52,726 nucleotides of DNA from Acidobacteriota bacterium (lineage in GTDB: Bacteria; Acidobacteriota; Vicinamibacteria; Vicinamibacterales; UBA2999): contig CANIBQ010000030.1 of NCBI GenBank assembly GCA_947465645.1, forward strand, positions 1-52,726, given 5' to 3'. This document shows, piece after piece, positions 16,653-25,165 of the stretch. The position numbers and the translations under genes were made by a program. The notes beneath the pieces were generated by a model, which was given only the letters and a program-made list of their open reading frames with translations, did no database searches and was not told where the DNA came from. Each line of letters begins with the position of its first letter. The stretch's first letter is position 1.

Positions 16653-17695
16653 TAGTGATCCTGGTCTGAGTCGCCGGACGTGATGTGCCAGCCGTCGGTC
16701 TCCTCGTAAAAACCCTTCGGGACCTGGACGGCGTTCACCTTGACGTTCACCTCGAGGGTGGACTTGACGTTGAAATAGCCGTTGCGGCGCAGCACGCGGC
16801 GGAATGCGCCGTTCATGACGTAGCAGCGCACCTTGTCGGCGTCTTCGGCGCGCGCCGCGCGGTCGACCCAGCGCAGGAGCGTCTTGAGTCCCGAGACGTC
16901 GTCGGGGTCGACCAGGAAGTCCACAAGCATCGTCACGCGGCCGAGCGGCTCGTGCCGATGGCGGTAGACCGCATAGCCGTGCACCTCGCCCAGCCGCTTC
17001 AACGCGACCACCGAGTAGCGGACGTGCGGCGGCTCGATGTAACGCCAGTTCAGGTACGGCGCGTCGCGGCGTACGGCGAGGTCGAACTTCGGCGCGAGCT
17101 TTTCCCACAGCGTCGTGAAGGAGGAGTCGAAGCGCCGAACAGGTTCGCACTCGGCACGCAGCGGCCGCGAGCGCGACACGATCTGCACGACCGGCAGCGT
17201 GAGCGCGGAAATGAGTCGATTGAGCGGCTGCGGCCAGTGCGGCAGGCGTACGGCGCGCCGCGTGAGCGGCTTCACCAGGCAGGGAAGGATGTGCGACGGC
17301 GGCCAATGCAGCCGGTCGAGCATGTGGCGCGATGCGCTCGCGGCGCCGAGAGTGAGCACCGCGCCGCTGTTGCGGTCCCACGCGCGCAGCAGCGCTTCAT
17401 CCAGTCCCTGGCTGTCGCGCTCGGGCGCCACCATGGCGCCGGTGCCCCAGGCCCCATCGACCTCGAGTGCCTTGAGCGAGATGCGAACGGGCAGCGTGGG
17501 ATAGTGGCCGACCACCGTCGGGCCCTCGCGCGCCACCCAGATGCCAGGCTGTCCGCCGGGATTGTACGGATTGCGCCGGTGCTGCCAATCCCAGCGAAGG
17601 CGATTGGCCTCGGCCGCATCGGGACCGTGCGTGCGGCGATAGAGCGTGTCGACCCCACGGCGGTCGTCGGGCCTGAAGCGATCGATCTCTGACAT
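16652..17695 (-). CDS. GNAT-like acetyltransferase fold protein
   Basis: 347 residues with two GNAT-like halves. The N-terminal half has IDRFRPDDRRGVDTLYRRTHG and a motif resembling the acetyl-CoA loop (WGTGAMVAPERDSQGLDEALL). The C-terminal half has APYLNWRYIEPPHVRYSVVA and a beta bulge pattern GYAVYRHRHEPLGRVTMLVDFLVD. This arrangement is common in hypothetical GNAT proteins beside glycan clusters. No substrate is readable and the acetyl-CoA P-loop is weak. The coding end is fused to the YqeY start by one base; 74 bases upstream lies a hairpin and the secreted STN protein gene. Confidence 0.6.
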   Translation of the reverse strand: MSEIDRFRPDDRRGVDTLYRRTHGPDAAEANRLRWDWQHRRNPYNPGGQPGIWVAREGPTVVGHYPTLPVRISLKALEVDGAWGTGAMVAPERDSQGLDEALLRAWDRNSGAVLTLGAASASRHMLDRLHWPPSHILPCLVKPLTRRAVRLPHWPQPLNRLISALTLPVVQIVSRSRPLRAECEPVRRFDSSFTTLWEKLAPKFDLAVRRDAPYLNWRYIEPPHVRYSVVALKRLGEVHGYAVYRHRHEPLGRVTMLVDFLVDPDDVSGLKTLLRWVDRAARAEDADKVRCYVMNGAFRRVLRRNGYFNVKSTLEVNVKVNAVQVPKGFYEETDGWHITSGDSDQDH

Positions 17696-17743
17696 GAAGT
17701 GCGGAGCGGCTCAGCGTACTGGCCCGCTGTGACCATTCTACTT

Positions 17744-17776
17744 GGTAGCCGGAGGCCCTAAGGCCTCCTCTACGGC
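17744..17776. repeat. REP-like hairpin GGTAGCCGGAGGCC
   Basis: GGAGGCC-CTAA-GGCCTCC stem with outer arms GGTAGCC and GGCT. Its first 14 bases are identical (reverse complement) to the hairpin found inside murG at 37622-37652. It lies at the 3' end of the STN-domain gene and may serve as a terminator. Confidence 0.75.
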
Positions 17777-18492
17777 TGCTGGCGCTGATTCGGATTCGCC
17801 GGCTGCGCGGGCGCGATCACGCCGGGGCGTGCCGAGGATCCGGCCGGGATGCCAAACGGGTTACCAGCCGTCGGCGGCGTGCCGCCAATGATGACCGGCT
17901 CGGTCGCGTCATCGGGATCGGAGACAGGTTCGGGCACGACGTTGCCGTTGCCGGGCAGCGGTTGCGGCGGCCGCACGAGACGCGGCTGCGGAACCAAATC
18001 CGCGGGCGCGCCGTCCCCATCGTCGCTCGCATCGGCCGGAACCTCCGGATTGACCAGTACCTGCGGACGCGGCAGCAGAGGACGTGGGGCGCCGGGGAGA
18101 GGGCCGGCCCCGGCGACGGGAGCCGGATTACGAGGCGCGGCGCTGGCTGGAAGAATCAGGATGCGGTCAAACGTCGACGCACCTACCGAGCCCGCCCGCC
18201 GGGGCGCCAGCATGTATGCGGCCACGCTCCGGAGCAGCGTATCGAGTGCCTGACGTTCGGGCACCCCGACGAGCTCCAGCGTGACGGGCGCGCCCGTCAC
18301 GCGATCTCCGTTCACGATGATCGCTCCGCCGAGCCGCGCCCATTCCCCGAGGATGGCGCGAAGGGGCGCGTTCTGCGCGTTCAGCGAGACGCGGCCGTCC
18401 CTGAACTCCAGTTTGATGGACTGCTGCGCACTCGCCGGTGCCGCGCAGACGGCCCACAGAAGCAGGGCGGCGGTGAATGCCCGAAAACTCAT
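17770..18492 (-). CDS. Secreted protein with STN (secretin/TonB N-terminal) domain and proline-rich tail
   Basis: 240 residues. Residues 1-22 form a signal peptide ending ASAQQ. Residues 25-100 match the STN pattern: SIKLEFRDGRVSLNAQNAPL, RAILGEWARLGGAIIVNGD and PVTLELVGVPERQALDTLLRSV. The rest is low-complexity and rich in Pro, Gly and Ala, probably unstructured in the periplasm. STN domains are normally at the N-terminus of secretins or TonB receptors; here no outer-membrane barrel follows. It could be a secretin partner, a truncated receptor or an envelope scaffold. TACAAT lies just upstream of the ATG, and no ribosome binding site is evident. Confidence 0.7.
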   Translation of the reverse strand: MSFRAFTAALLLWAVCAAPASAQQSIKLEFRDGRVSLNAQNAPLRAILGEWARLGGAIIVNGDRVTGAPVTLELVGVPERQALDTLLRSVAAYMLAPRRAGSVGASTFDRILILPASAAPRNPAPVAGAGPLPGAPRPLLPRPQVLVNPEVPADASDDGDGAPADLVPQPRLVRPPQPLPGNGNVVPEPVSDPDDATEPVIIGGTPPTAGNPFGIPAGSSARPGVIAPAQPANPNQRQQP

Positions 18493-18516
18493 CAACAGCT
18501 ATTGTACGCGACCGTC

Positions 18517-19479
18517 CTACTGCTCGCGGAAATGCCGGACGACGCGCTGGATGATCTCGTCGAGGCCCACTTTGGGCTGATATCCAATGAGTTTTGCCAG
18601 CTTTGTAATGTCCGGCACCCGCCTGGGCATGTCTTCGAACCCGGCCTCGTAGGCCTGATCGTAGGGGATGTACTGGATCTCCGAGGTGCTTCCGGTGGCC
18701 GCCTTGACGCGGTCCGCGAGGTCGCGGATTGAGACCTCGTCCGTATTGCCAATGTTGTAGACCCCGCCAATCGCCTTGGGCTCTGCGGCGAGCGTGACCA
18801 GGGCCTCGACCACGTCTCCGACGTAGGTGAAGCTGCGGGACTGCTTTCCGTCGCCGAACACGGTGATCGGCTGACCCGCAAGCGCCTGCCGCACGAACGT
18901 CGGCAGCACCATGCCGTACTGACCGGTCTGCCGCGGCCCGACGGTGTTGAAGAGCCGCACGACGACGACCGGGAGCTTGCGCTCTTTCCAGTAGGCGAGC
19001 GCAAGAAATTCATCGATCATCTTGCTGCAGGCGTACGCCCATCGGTGCTTCGCGGTCGCGCCGAGCACGAGGTCGGCCTCCTCGCGAAACGGCACGTCGG
19101 CGCTCTTGCCGTACACCTCGGACGTCGATGCGATGAAGACCAGCTTCTTCTTCTTGTTCGCGTGCTTCAGCACGACCTCGGTGCCGTGCACGTTGGTCTC
19201 GATCGTGTGCACGGGCTGCTCGACGATCAGCTTGACGCCGACCGCCGCCGCCAGGTGGTAGACGACGTCGCAGCGGTCGATCATCTCGGCGAGGAGCGGT
19301 TCGTTGGTGACCGTGTCGATCACGTAGGAAAACCCGGGCTTGCTCTTGAGATGCGTGATGTTCTCGATCGACCCGGTCGAGAGGTCGTCAAGGACGAGGA
19401 CTTCGTGGCCGAGGCTGAGCAGGCGGTCTGCGAGGTGTGACCCGATGAATCCCGAACCGCCGGTAATGAGCGCTTTCAC
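18517..19479 (-). CDS. NAD-dependent sugar-nucleotide epimerase/dehydratase
   Basis: 320-residue extended SDR enzyme acting on a nucleotide sugar. The Rossmann motif TGGSGFIG is at residues 6-13, VVYHLAA follows, and the catalytic YACSK (YxxxK) comes after ASTSEVYG. The NVHGTEVVL and VRLFNTVGPRQ motifs place it with UDP-glucose 4-epimerase / UDP-glucuronate decarboxylase-like proteins; the exact sugar is not readable. Its ATG overlaps the stop of the DegT gene (ATGA). It forms the distal end of a glycan cluster running from 25162. Confidence 0.85.
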   Translation of the reverse strand: MKALITGGSGFIGSHLADRLLSLGHEVLVLDDLSTGSIENITHLKSKPGFSYVIDTVTNEPLLAEMIDRCDVVYHLAAAVGVKLIVEQPVHTIETNVHGTEVVLKHANKKKKLVFIASTSEVYGKSADVPFREEADLVLGATAKHRWAYACSKMIDEFLALAYWKERKLPVVVVRLFNTVGPRQTGQYGMVLPTFVRQALAGQPITVFGDGKQSRSFTYVGDVVEALVTLAAEPKAIGGVYNIGNTDEVSIRDLADRVKAATGSTSEIQYIPYDQAYEAGFEDMPRRVPDITKLAKLIGYQPKVGLDEIIQRVVRHFREQ

Positions 19480-20582
19480 GCGAGCACGCGTCCTTTCTGA
19501 AATGCACGCGCCGCGTCCGCGACGCGCGTGATGTCGGATTCATCGAGCCGCGGATGGAGCGGCAGCGAGAGTACTTCGGCAGCAGCACGAGCAGCATACG
19601 GGCAATCGCCCGGTGAGAACACCGAAAACGCCGGTTGCTGCGGCAGGGCCACTGGATAGTGAATCAACGTCTCGACGCCCATGCCGCGCAGGTGCGCCTG
19701 GAGCGCGTCGCGCTCCGGCGAACGTACCGGGAACAGATGATAGACGTGGCCGGCGTCGATTTCGGGTACGGTGGCCAGTGACGCCGGAAGCTGGCGGCGG
19801 TACGCCGCGGCGAGTGCGCGGCGGCGAGCGGTCGCGCGGGCAAGTCCCGGGAGCCTCGCTCGGAGGATCGCCGCCTGGATCTCGTCCAGCCGGCTGTTGA
19901 TGCCGGTTTCGACGTGATGGTAACGATCCGCCTGTCCCCCGTTGCGCAGCCGGCGGATGCGGTCGGCCATGGACGCGTCGTCGGTGATGACCGCGCCCCC
20001 GTCTCCCAGCGCGCCAAGATTTTTTGTCGGGTAGAAGCTGAATGCGCCGCCCACACCGGTGGTGCCGACGGGCACACCTGCCGCCGTGCCAAGGTGCGCC
20101 TGGCAGCAGTCCTCGACGACCAGCAGCGAATGACGCGCTGCGACGCGCTGCAGCGCGACCATGTCGGCGGCCTGCCCGTACAGGTGCACAGGGACGATCG
20201 CCTTCGTCCTCGACGTGACCGCCGCGGCGCACGCGGACGGGTCCAGCGTCACGCGCTCGGCTTCGACGTCCGCGAAGACGGGACGCGCGCCGGCCGCGAC
20301 GACCGCGAGGCCGGTATAGGCCGCCGTCATGGCGGGGACAATGACCTCGTCACCGGGGCCGATACCCGCGGCGCGCAGCAGCAGGGTGATGGCATCGGTT
20401 CCGGTGGCGACGCCAACCGCGTGTCGGGCACCACTGGCGGCGGCGAATTCGGCCTCGAACGCCTCGACCTCTGGTCCGAGCACGAACCATCCACGCGCGA
20501 TCACGCGATCGATCGCCGCACGAATATCCGCCGCATCGTCCGCAGGCCGCAGGTCGACGAATGGAAGGGTCGGGAGGCTCAC
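19476..20582 (-). CDS. DegT/DnrJ/EryC1/StrS-type sugar aminotransferase
   Basis: 368-residue PLP enzyme that aminates a keto-sugar nucleotide, usually with glutamate as donor. The family start FVDLRPADD, the cofactor pocket text GTDAITLLLRAAGIGPGDEVIVPAMT, and the PLP Lys in FYPTKNLGALGDGG are readable, followed by NSRLDEIQAAIL. Its flanks are an epimerase on each side, both with four-base overlaps, so a pathway making an amino sugar for a surface glycan is likely. The substrate is not defined. Confidence 0.92.
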   Translation of the reverse strand: MSLPTLPFVDLRPADDAADIRAAIDRVIARGWFVLGPEVEAFEAEFAAASGARHAVGVATGTDAITLLLRAAGIGPGDEVIVPAMTAAYTGLAVVAAGARPVFADVEAERVTLDPSACAAAVTSRTKAIVPVHLYGQAADMVALQRVAARHSLLVVEDCCQAHLGTAAGVPVGTTGVGGAFSFYPTKNLGALGDGGAVITDDASMADRIRRLRNGGQADRYHHVETGINSRLDEIQAAILRARLPGLARATARRRALAAAYRRQLPASLATVPEIDAGHVYHLFPVRSPERDALQAHLRGMGVETLIHYPVALPQQPAFSVFSPGDCPYAARAAAEVLSLPLHPRLDESDITRVADAARAFQKGRVLA

Positions 20583-21652
20583 AACGCGCCGACCGTCGAC
20601 TCGGTCGTCGGCACGTATCGTGGCATGTTCGCGCGGTAGAACGCCAAGGTTCGCGCGAGGCCCTCACGGAGCGGAGTGAGGGGCTGCCAGCCGAGCGTCT
20701 GGCCAATCAGCGTGGAGTCGGCATAGCAATCGCCGATGTCGATCGCCTTCTTCTCGGGCGGCCATTCCACGAGACGGCTGCGCCCCGTGCCCGCGGTGGA
20801 GATCAGGAGATCGACGAGGTCGCGGTGCGAAATGGGCTCCATGCCGCCCACGTTGAAGACGTGACCGTTCGACGATTCGCTCGCGCCGGCCCGCAGGAAG
20901 GCGTCGGCGGCGTCGTCGACGAAGACGAAATCGCGAAGCTGGGTGCCGTCGCCGTAGATCTGGATCTCGCGGTCTTCGAGCGCCAGGCGGATGAACCAGG
21001 CGATGAAGCCCTGCCGGTTGTGCTTGATCAGTTGTCGCGGGCCATAGACGTTCGTCAGTCGCAGCGAGCACGCTCGCACGCCGAACACGTCGTTGTAGAC
21101 CATGTGGTAGTACTCGCCGGCGGCTTTGTTGATTCCGTTGACGTCGGTTGGCTTCACCAGGTGGTGTTCGGTCACGGGAAGGCTGTCCGGCCTGCCGTAG
21201 ACCTGGCGCGTCCCTGCAAAGACCACCTTCACCCCCGGGTTGTAACGGCGGCACGCTTCGAGGATCGACAACTGGCCTCGGCAGTTGATCTCGAGGTCGG
21301 TGTACGGGTCCTGCATGCTGTCGATGTGGCTGACCTGGCCTGCGAGGTTGAAGATCACGTCGTGGTCGCGCACGAGATAGTTCATCGTGCTCTGCTGCCG
21401 CACGTCGGCGACGTTGACGCGCACGCGATCCTCGATGCCGTCGATGTTGAACAGGTTGCCCCCGTACTCGGGGATGAGGGAGTCGACGACGAGCACGCGC
21501 GCGCCAAGCGCCACGAGATGGTGCGCCACCGTGCTTCCGATGAAGCCTAGCCCGCCGGTAATCATCACGCGGCGCCCGCGATAGAACTCGCGGTAATCCC
21601 CTCGACTCCGTTCGGGACCCGCCTCTCGACTTCGCTCGAGACCAGCGTTCAT
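20579..21652 (-). CDS. NAD-dependent epimerase/dehydratase with Asn in place of the catalytic Tyr
   Basis: 357-residue extended SDR protein. The Rossmann motif TGGLGFIGS follows DYREFYRGRRVMI; SLRLTNVYGPRQLIKHNRQG and IQIYGDGTQLRDFVFVDD are typical of the GDP-mannose dehydratase/CDP-sugar epimerase side. Where YxxxK is expected the text is DVNGINKAAGE, so Asn replaces Tyr. The first 17 residues (GLERSREA GPERSRGD pattern) are encoded by two copies of a 24-bp dispersed repeat; no alternative start exists between the repeat and the conserved DYREFY. The ATG overlaps the stop of the GT2 gene. Confidence 0.82.
   Translation of the reverse strand: MNAGLERSREAGPERSRGDYREFYRGRRVMITGGLGFIGSTVAHHLVALGARVLVVDSLIPEYGGNLFNIDGIEDRVRVNVADVRQQSTMNYLVRDHDVIFNLAGQVSHIDSMQDPYTDLEINCRGQLSILEACRRYNPGVKVVFAGTRQVYGRPDSLPVTEHHLVKPTDVNGINKAAGEYYHMVYNDVFGVRACSLRLTNVYGPRQLIKHNRQGFIAWFIRLALEDREIQIYGDGTQLRDFVFVDDAADAFLRAGASESSNGHVFNVGGMEPISHRDLVDLLISTAGTGRSRLVEWPPEKKAIDIGDCYADSTLIGQTLGWQPLTPLREGLARTLAFYRANMPRYVPTTESTVGAL
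21599..21646. repeat. 24-bp tandem repeat, two copies, inside a coding region
   Basis: Two 24-base units (21599-21622, 21623-21646) with the core CTCGACTYCGYTCGRGAC. The same family occurs three times at 51053-51124. On the minus strand it encodes the start of the epimerase. Confidence 0.8.
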
Positions 21653-22446
21653 CGTTTGGAGGAATCCGGCGGGGCCACGGCGATCGTGGGATTGCGGAAC
21701 AGCACCGGCGTGCTCTGGCGGCCGCGGCCGAGCACGACGAGGTGTATCCAGAGTTTCATCACGTCCACGCCGGTCCAGAAGACGCGACGGACGTTGAAGA
21801 ATTGAGACTGGCCATGCGTCCGGTGATAGTGATGCACCGGCACTTCGAGCACGCGGAAGCCGGCGTCCTGGATCTTCCGCATCATCTCGAGACAGATGAC
21901 GCCCGTGTCGCGTTCGAGCTTCACGCGGTCGAAAATCTCGCGACGCATCAGGCGGAAGTCACAGTCGACGTCCTTGACGCGCAGGCTGAAGAGCAACTTC
22001 ACGGTGTGGTGGTAGATGCGTCCGATGACGATGCGGTGCCACGGATCCGATCGCGCGATCTTCCATCCGGTGACCATGTCGGCGTCGGGCGTCAGCGTGT
22101 TCCAGAGCACCTCCAGCTCGGAGGGGTCGTACTGCGCGTCGCCGTCGGTGTACGCGATCAAGTCCTTGGTCGCGGAGGCGAAGCCGGTCCGCAGCGCCCC
22201 GCCGTACCCACGATTGCGCGGATGGTGGACGACGCGCACCTGCGGATACGTCCGCGCCAGCTCGTCGGCGATCTCGGGAGTGGCGTCGGTGCTGCCGTCG
22301 TTGACGACGATGACCTCGAAGTCCGGGGTCAGCTGGCTCGCCGCCTGCACCGCGCGGATCACGAGACTGGCGATGGTCCCCCCGTCGTTATAGGCGGGAA
22401 AGAACATGCTCAGGCTGGCCGGTCTTGTCTTCGGCGGGGACTGCAT
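21649..22446 (-). CDS. Glycosyltransferase family 2
   Basis: 265 residues from the ATG at 22446, eight bases after the stop of the previous gene. The GT-A fold is shown by SMFFPAYNDGGTIASLV, VIVVNDGSTDATPEI, NRGYGGALRTGFA and the metal-binding YTDGDAQYDPSEL. Near the end a hydrophobic segment (VDVMKLWIHLVVLG) may attach it to the membrane. It resembles polyprenyl-phosphate sugar transferases, acting at the cytoplasmic face with a nucleotide sugar. The specific sugar is unknown. It is embedded in the glycan cluster with two other GT2 genes. Confidence 0.88.
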   Translation of the reverse strand: MQSPPKTRPASLSMFFPAYNDGGTIASLVIRAVQAASQLTPDFEVIVVNDGSTDATPEIADELARTYPQVRVVHHPRNRGYGGALRTGFASATKDLIAYTDGDAQYDPSELEVLWNTLTPDADMVTGWKIARSDPWHRIVIGRIYHHTVKLLFSLRVKDVDCDFRLMRREIFDRVKLERDTGVICLEMMRKIQDAGFRVLEVPVHHYHRTHGQSQFFNVRRVFWTGVDVMKLWIHLVVLGRGRQSTPVLFRNPTIAVAPPDSSKR

Positions 22447-22454
22447 GAAAGGCG

Positions 22455-23183
22455 TCAAATCGTAGCGCGGAAAGGCCTTCTCGACAAGGAACGCCAGGCC
22501 AGCCGCCACGGCACGATCACCGACTCGAGGATCACGTGGCCCGACAGCTTGGAGGCGCCCTGGCGCCGCTCGACGAAGGTGATCGGTACTTCACCAACAC
22601 GGGTGCCGCTGGTGACCGCTTCCCACAGCGTTTCAACCTGGAAGGCGTAGCCGTTGGACGCAATGCGATCGAGTGGCAGGCGCTCGAGCGCCTGCCGGCG
22701 CCAGCAGCGAAAGCCGCCCGTACAGTCGTGCGTCCTCAGGCCGGTGATCGCCCGGATGTACCAGTTCGCGAACGCGCTCAGCGCTCGCCGCCGCTTGGGC
22801 CAGTTCTCGATGCGGCCGCCGGGAACGTACCGCGACCCGATGATGACATCCGCATCGGCGGTTGCCGCCAGCAGCCGCGCGACATCCGATGGGTTGTGGG
22901 ACAGGTCGGCGTCCATCTGGCAGATGTGCGTGGCATCGCCCGCAAGCGCATGACGCATCCCGTCGATGTACGCCACCCCCAGGCCTCGCGGTCCCGTGCG
23001 GTGAAGCACGCTGACCCGCCCGCCGGCCCCTGCCGCGAGCGCGTCGGCGACCGCACCGGTTCCGTCGGGCGAGCCGTCGTCGACGACGAGGACGCGAACG
23101 TCCGGAATCGTCATGAGCCGTGCGATCACGACGGGGATGTTGTCGCGTTCGTTATACGTGGGAACGATGACGAGCGGGCGCAT
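22455..23183 (-). CDS. Polyprenol-phosphate mannosyltransferase-like GT2 (DPM1 type)
   Basis: 242 residues. The family is recognisable from LVIVPTYNERDNIP, VDDGSPDGTG, GLGVAYIDGMRHALAG, the metal motif QMDADLSHNP, GSRYVPGG, DCTGGFRCWRR and FVERRQGASKLSG, all in the order seen in dolichol/polyprenol-phosphate mannose synthases. No C-terminal membrane domain follows, as in the soluble bacterial form. It would load mannose or a related sugar on a polyprenyl phosphate for use outside the membrane, for example by GT39-type enzymes such as the one at 44918. That link is inference. Confidence 0.88.
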   Translation of the reverse strand: MRPLVIVPTYNERDNIPVVIARLMTIPDVRVLVVDDGSPDGTGAVADALAAGAGGRVSVLHRTGPRGLGVAYIDGMRHALAGDATHICQMDADLSHNPSDVARLLAATADADVIIGSRYVPGGRIENWPKRRRALSAFANWYIRAITGLRTHDCTGGFRCWRRQALERLPLDRIASNGYAFQVETLWEAVTSGTRVGEVPITFVERRQGASKLSGHVILESVIVPWRLAWRSLSRRPFRATI

Positions 23184-23187
23184 GCCG

Positions 23188-24084
23188 CTAGTGATTGGAA
23201 GGCCCGTCTTCGCCTGGCTTCGGCGAGGCAGGCCCCTCGAAGCGGAGGGACGACACCTGTTCCGACACCAGTCCCACCAGGAATACGATAACCGCGAACA
23301 TGATCAGGATGACGGCGCCGTTGGCGATCCTGCCGCTCTCCGCGACCGTCCACATGCCGTAGAGGATGCCACCGAGCAGTGATACCACGCTGGCCGGCAC
23401 GAAGATCCGCAACGGGCTGAAGATGGTGATGATCTTGAGAAGGATCAGGAAGAACTTCGCGCCGTCGCGCGCGAAACGAATGTGCGAGTTGCCCACGCGC
23501 TGCCGCGCCTCCACCGGCTCGAAGGCCACGTTGTAGCCGGCGCGGATGAACGCAAGCGTCGTTGTCGTAGGCGCGGAAAAGCCGTTGGGCAGCAGATGGA
23601 TGAACTCGCGCAGATACGCCGTGCGCGCGCCGCGGAAGCCGGACGTCAAGTCGGGAATCGGCCGGCCGGTCAGATAGCCGGCGAGCGTGTTGAGCAGCGC
23701 ATTGCCCGCGCGTCTGCCGGCCGTGGCCTGCGTCGCCGAGGCCCGCGCACCGACGACGAGATCGAATTCGCCGAGCTGGGCCACGAGGCGTATGGCGTCC
23801 TCAGGTGCATGCTGGCCGTCGCCGTCGACGATCATGATGAACTCGCCGGCGGCGTTGCGGATCCCGGTCTTCACCGACGCGCCATTGCCCTTGTTGTACG
23901 GATGCCGGATGACCGCCGCCCCGGCTTCGCGGGCGCGGTCTCCGGTGGCGTCCGTCGAGCCGTCATCGATCACGAGGACCTCGCGCCATGGCGCGGACGC
24001 GCGCAGACGCGCGACCACCTCGCCGATCGTGGCGGCTTCGTTCATGGCTGGGATGACGATCGAGACCGAGGCCGGTGCTGCCAC
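23188..24084 (-). CDS. Glycosyltransferase family 2 with two C-terminal membrane helices
   Basis: 298 residues from a GTG at 24084, one base past the TGA of the GT4 gene; the frame upstream is open but lies within that gene. The catalytic domain shows SIVIPAMNEAATIGEVV, VIDDGSTDATG, NKGNGASVKTGI, VDGDGQHAPED and FRGARTAYLREF. Two hydrophobic helices lie near residues 225-280 (VPASVVSLLGGILYGMW and ILIMFAVIVFLVGLV), as in GtrB/polyprenyl-phosphate glycosyltransferases. A lipid-linked sugar is the likely product. Substrate unknown. Confidence 0.87.
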   Translation of the reverse strand: MAAPASVSIVIPAMNEAATIGEVVARLRASAPWREVLVIDDGSTDATGDRAREAGAAVIRHPYNKGNGASVKTGIRNAAGEFIMIVDGDGQHAPEDAIRLVAQLGEFDLVVGARASATQATAGRRAGNALLNTLAGYLTGRPIPDLTSGFRGARTAYLREFIHLLPNGFSAPTTTTLAFIRAGYNVAFEPVEARQRVGNSHIRFARDGAKFFLILLKIITIFSPLRIFVPASVVSLLGGILYGMWTVAESGRIANGAVILIMFAVIVFLVGLVSEQVSSLRFEGPASPKPGEDGPSNH

Positions 24085-24085
24085 G

Positions 24086-25162
24086 TCAGGGCCCTGTCGT
24101 GCCGTGCGCGCTGCGCTCTGCGGCGCCGACGAGCCGTTCGACCACCCCGTCCCAGGTGATGGTTCGCGCGCGCTCGTATCCCGCGTCGCCGAGGCGCGCC
24201 GCAAGCCCGGCGTCGGCGGCGAGCCGGTTGATCGCCGTCGCCAGCGCCTCGGCCGAAGGTTCGGTCACGAGACCGTTGATCTCGTCGGCGACGAACTCCA
24301 GCGGGCCGCCCGCATCGGAGGTCGTGACCACCGCTTTACGCGAGAGGAACGATTCGAGCGTGACGTAGCCGTAGTCCTCGTGGAATGGCGTGAACAACAT
24401 GCCGCGCGCGCCCGCGTAGAGGTCGATCAATTCGTCGTCCGATACGCGTCCGAGGAGCGAGACGCGGCTGGACATGTCCAGTCGCTCGATACATGCGTCG
24501 ATCTCGCCTCGAGCGGTGCCGTCGCCGGCGACCAGCAGCCGCATCGGCGGCGGCACGTGGCGGAAGGCCTCGATCGCAAGGTCGACGCGCTTGACCCGCT
24601 CGAGCCTGGTGACAGTCAGCATGTACTGTCCGTACTCGCCCCCCTTGAGCCGCGCCGCGAGCTTCGGTGGATGGTACAGCGGTTCCACCGCAAGGCCGTT
24701 GTACTTGTCCACGCGATCCGAGACCGTGCGGGCGATGCTGAAGAGGCCGGCGCACTCGCGCAGCATGGCCGTGTCGAGCTCGATCAGCTTCTTGCGAAGA
24801 CCGATGTCCCGCTCGGCGTGATCGAAGTTGCTGAACCGCGTGCCGCACAGCTCGTACGCCGCGCGATGCTGGTGCACCAGCCAGGCGACTTTTGCGGGAT
24901 GGCGGACGAAGTAAGTCGGAAACTTCGTGGGAATGACCAGGTCGATGGGCTGTCCTACCGAGTGGCTCAGATCGAGCAGCCGCCACACGGCCGTGTGCGC
25001 CATCAGCTCGTCGCGCGGGTCGTCCCGGAAGGGAATCGACACCGTTTCGGTGTCGTAGCCGCGGGCGCGCAGGGCGGCGACGAGCTCTCGCACGAGGATC
25101 TCGGCGCCGCCGTGGACGAACGGCGTCTGGCTCTCGAGGACCAGGACTCTGCGGACTGTCAC
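24086..25162 (-). CDS. Glycosyltransferase family 4
   Basis: 358 residues with a GT-B fold from a GTG start at 25162. The N-terminal domain has the acceptor-side loop FVHGGAEILVRELVAAL; the C-terminal domain has the donor motifs LTVTRLERVKRVDLAIEAF, RVSLLGRVSDDELIDLYAGA and FHEDYGYVTLESFLSRKAVV with the E-x7-E pattern. Retaining transferases of this group extend lipopolysaccharide, capsule or exopolysaccharide. It is the first gene of the glycan cluster, 3 bases after the YchF-like stop, so they may share a transcript. Confidence 0.9.
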   Translation of the reverse strand: MTVRRVLVLESQTPFVHGGAEILVRELVAALRARGYDTETVSIPFRDDPRDELMAHTAVWRLLDLSHSVGQPIDLVIPTKFPTYFVRHPAKVAWLVHQHRAAYELCGTRFSNFDHAERDIGLRKKLIELDTAMLRECAGLFSIARTVSDRVDKYNGLAVEPLYHPPKLAARLKGGEYGQYMLTVTRLERVKRVDLAIEAFRHVPPPMRLLVAGDGTARGEIDACIERLDMSSRVSLLGRVSDDELIDLYAGARGMLFTPFHEDYGYVTLESFLSRKAVVTTSDAGGPLEFVADEINGLVTEPSAEALATAINRLAADAGLAARLGDAGYERARTITWDGVVERLVGAAERSAHGTTGP

Positions 25163-25165
25163 GCG

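Noticed and set aside
16268..17381. Long minus-strand frame extending the YqeY gene upstream
   Set aside because: The extension is Arg/Ala-rich shadow reading inside the GNAT-like gene; the TAATG junction gives the true start.
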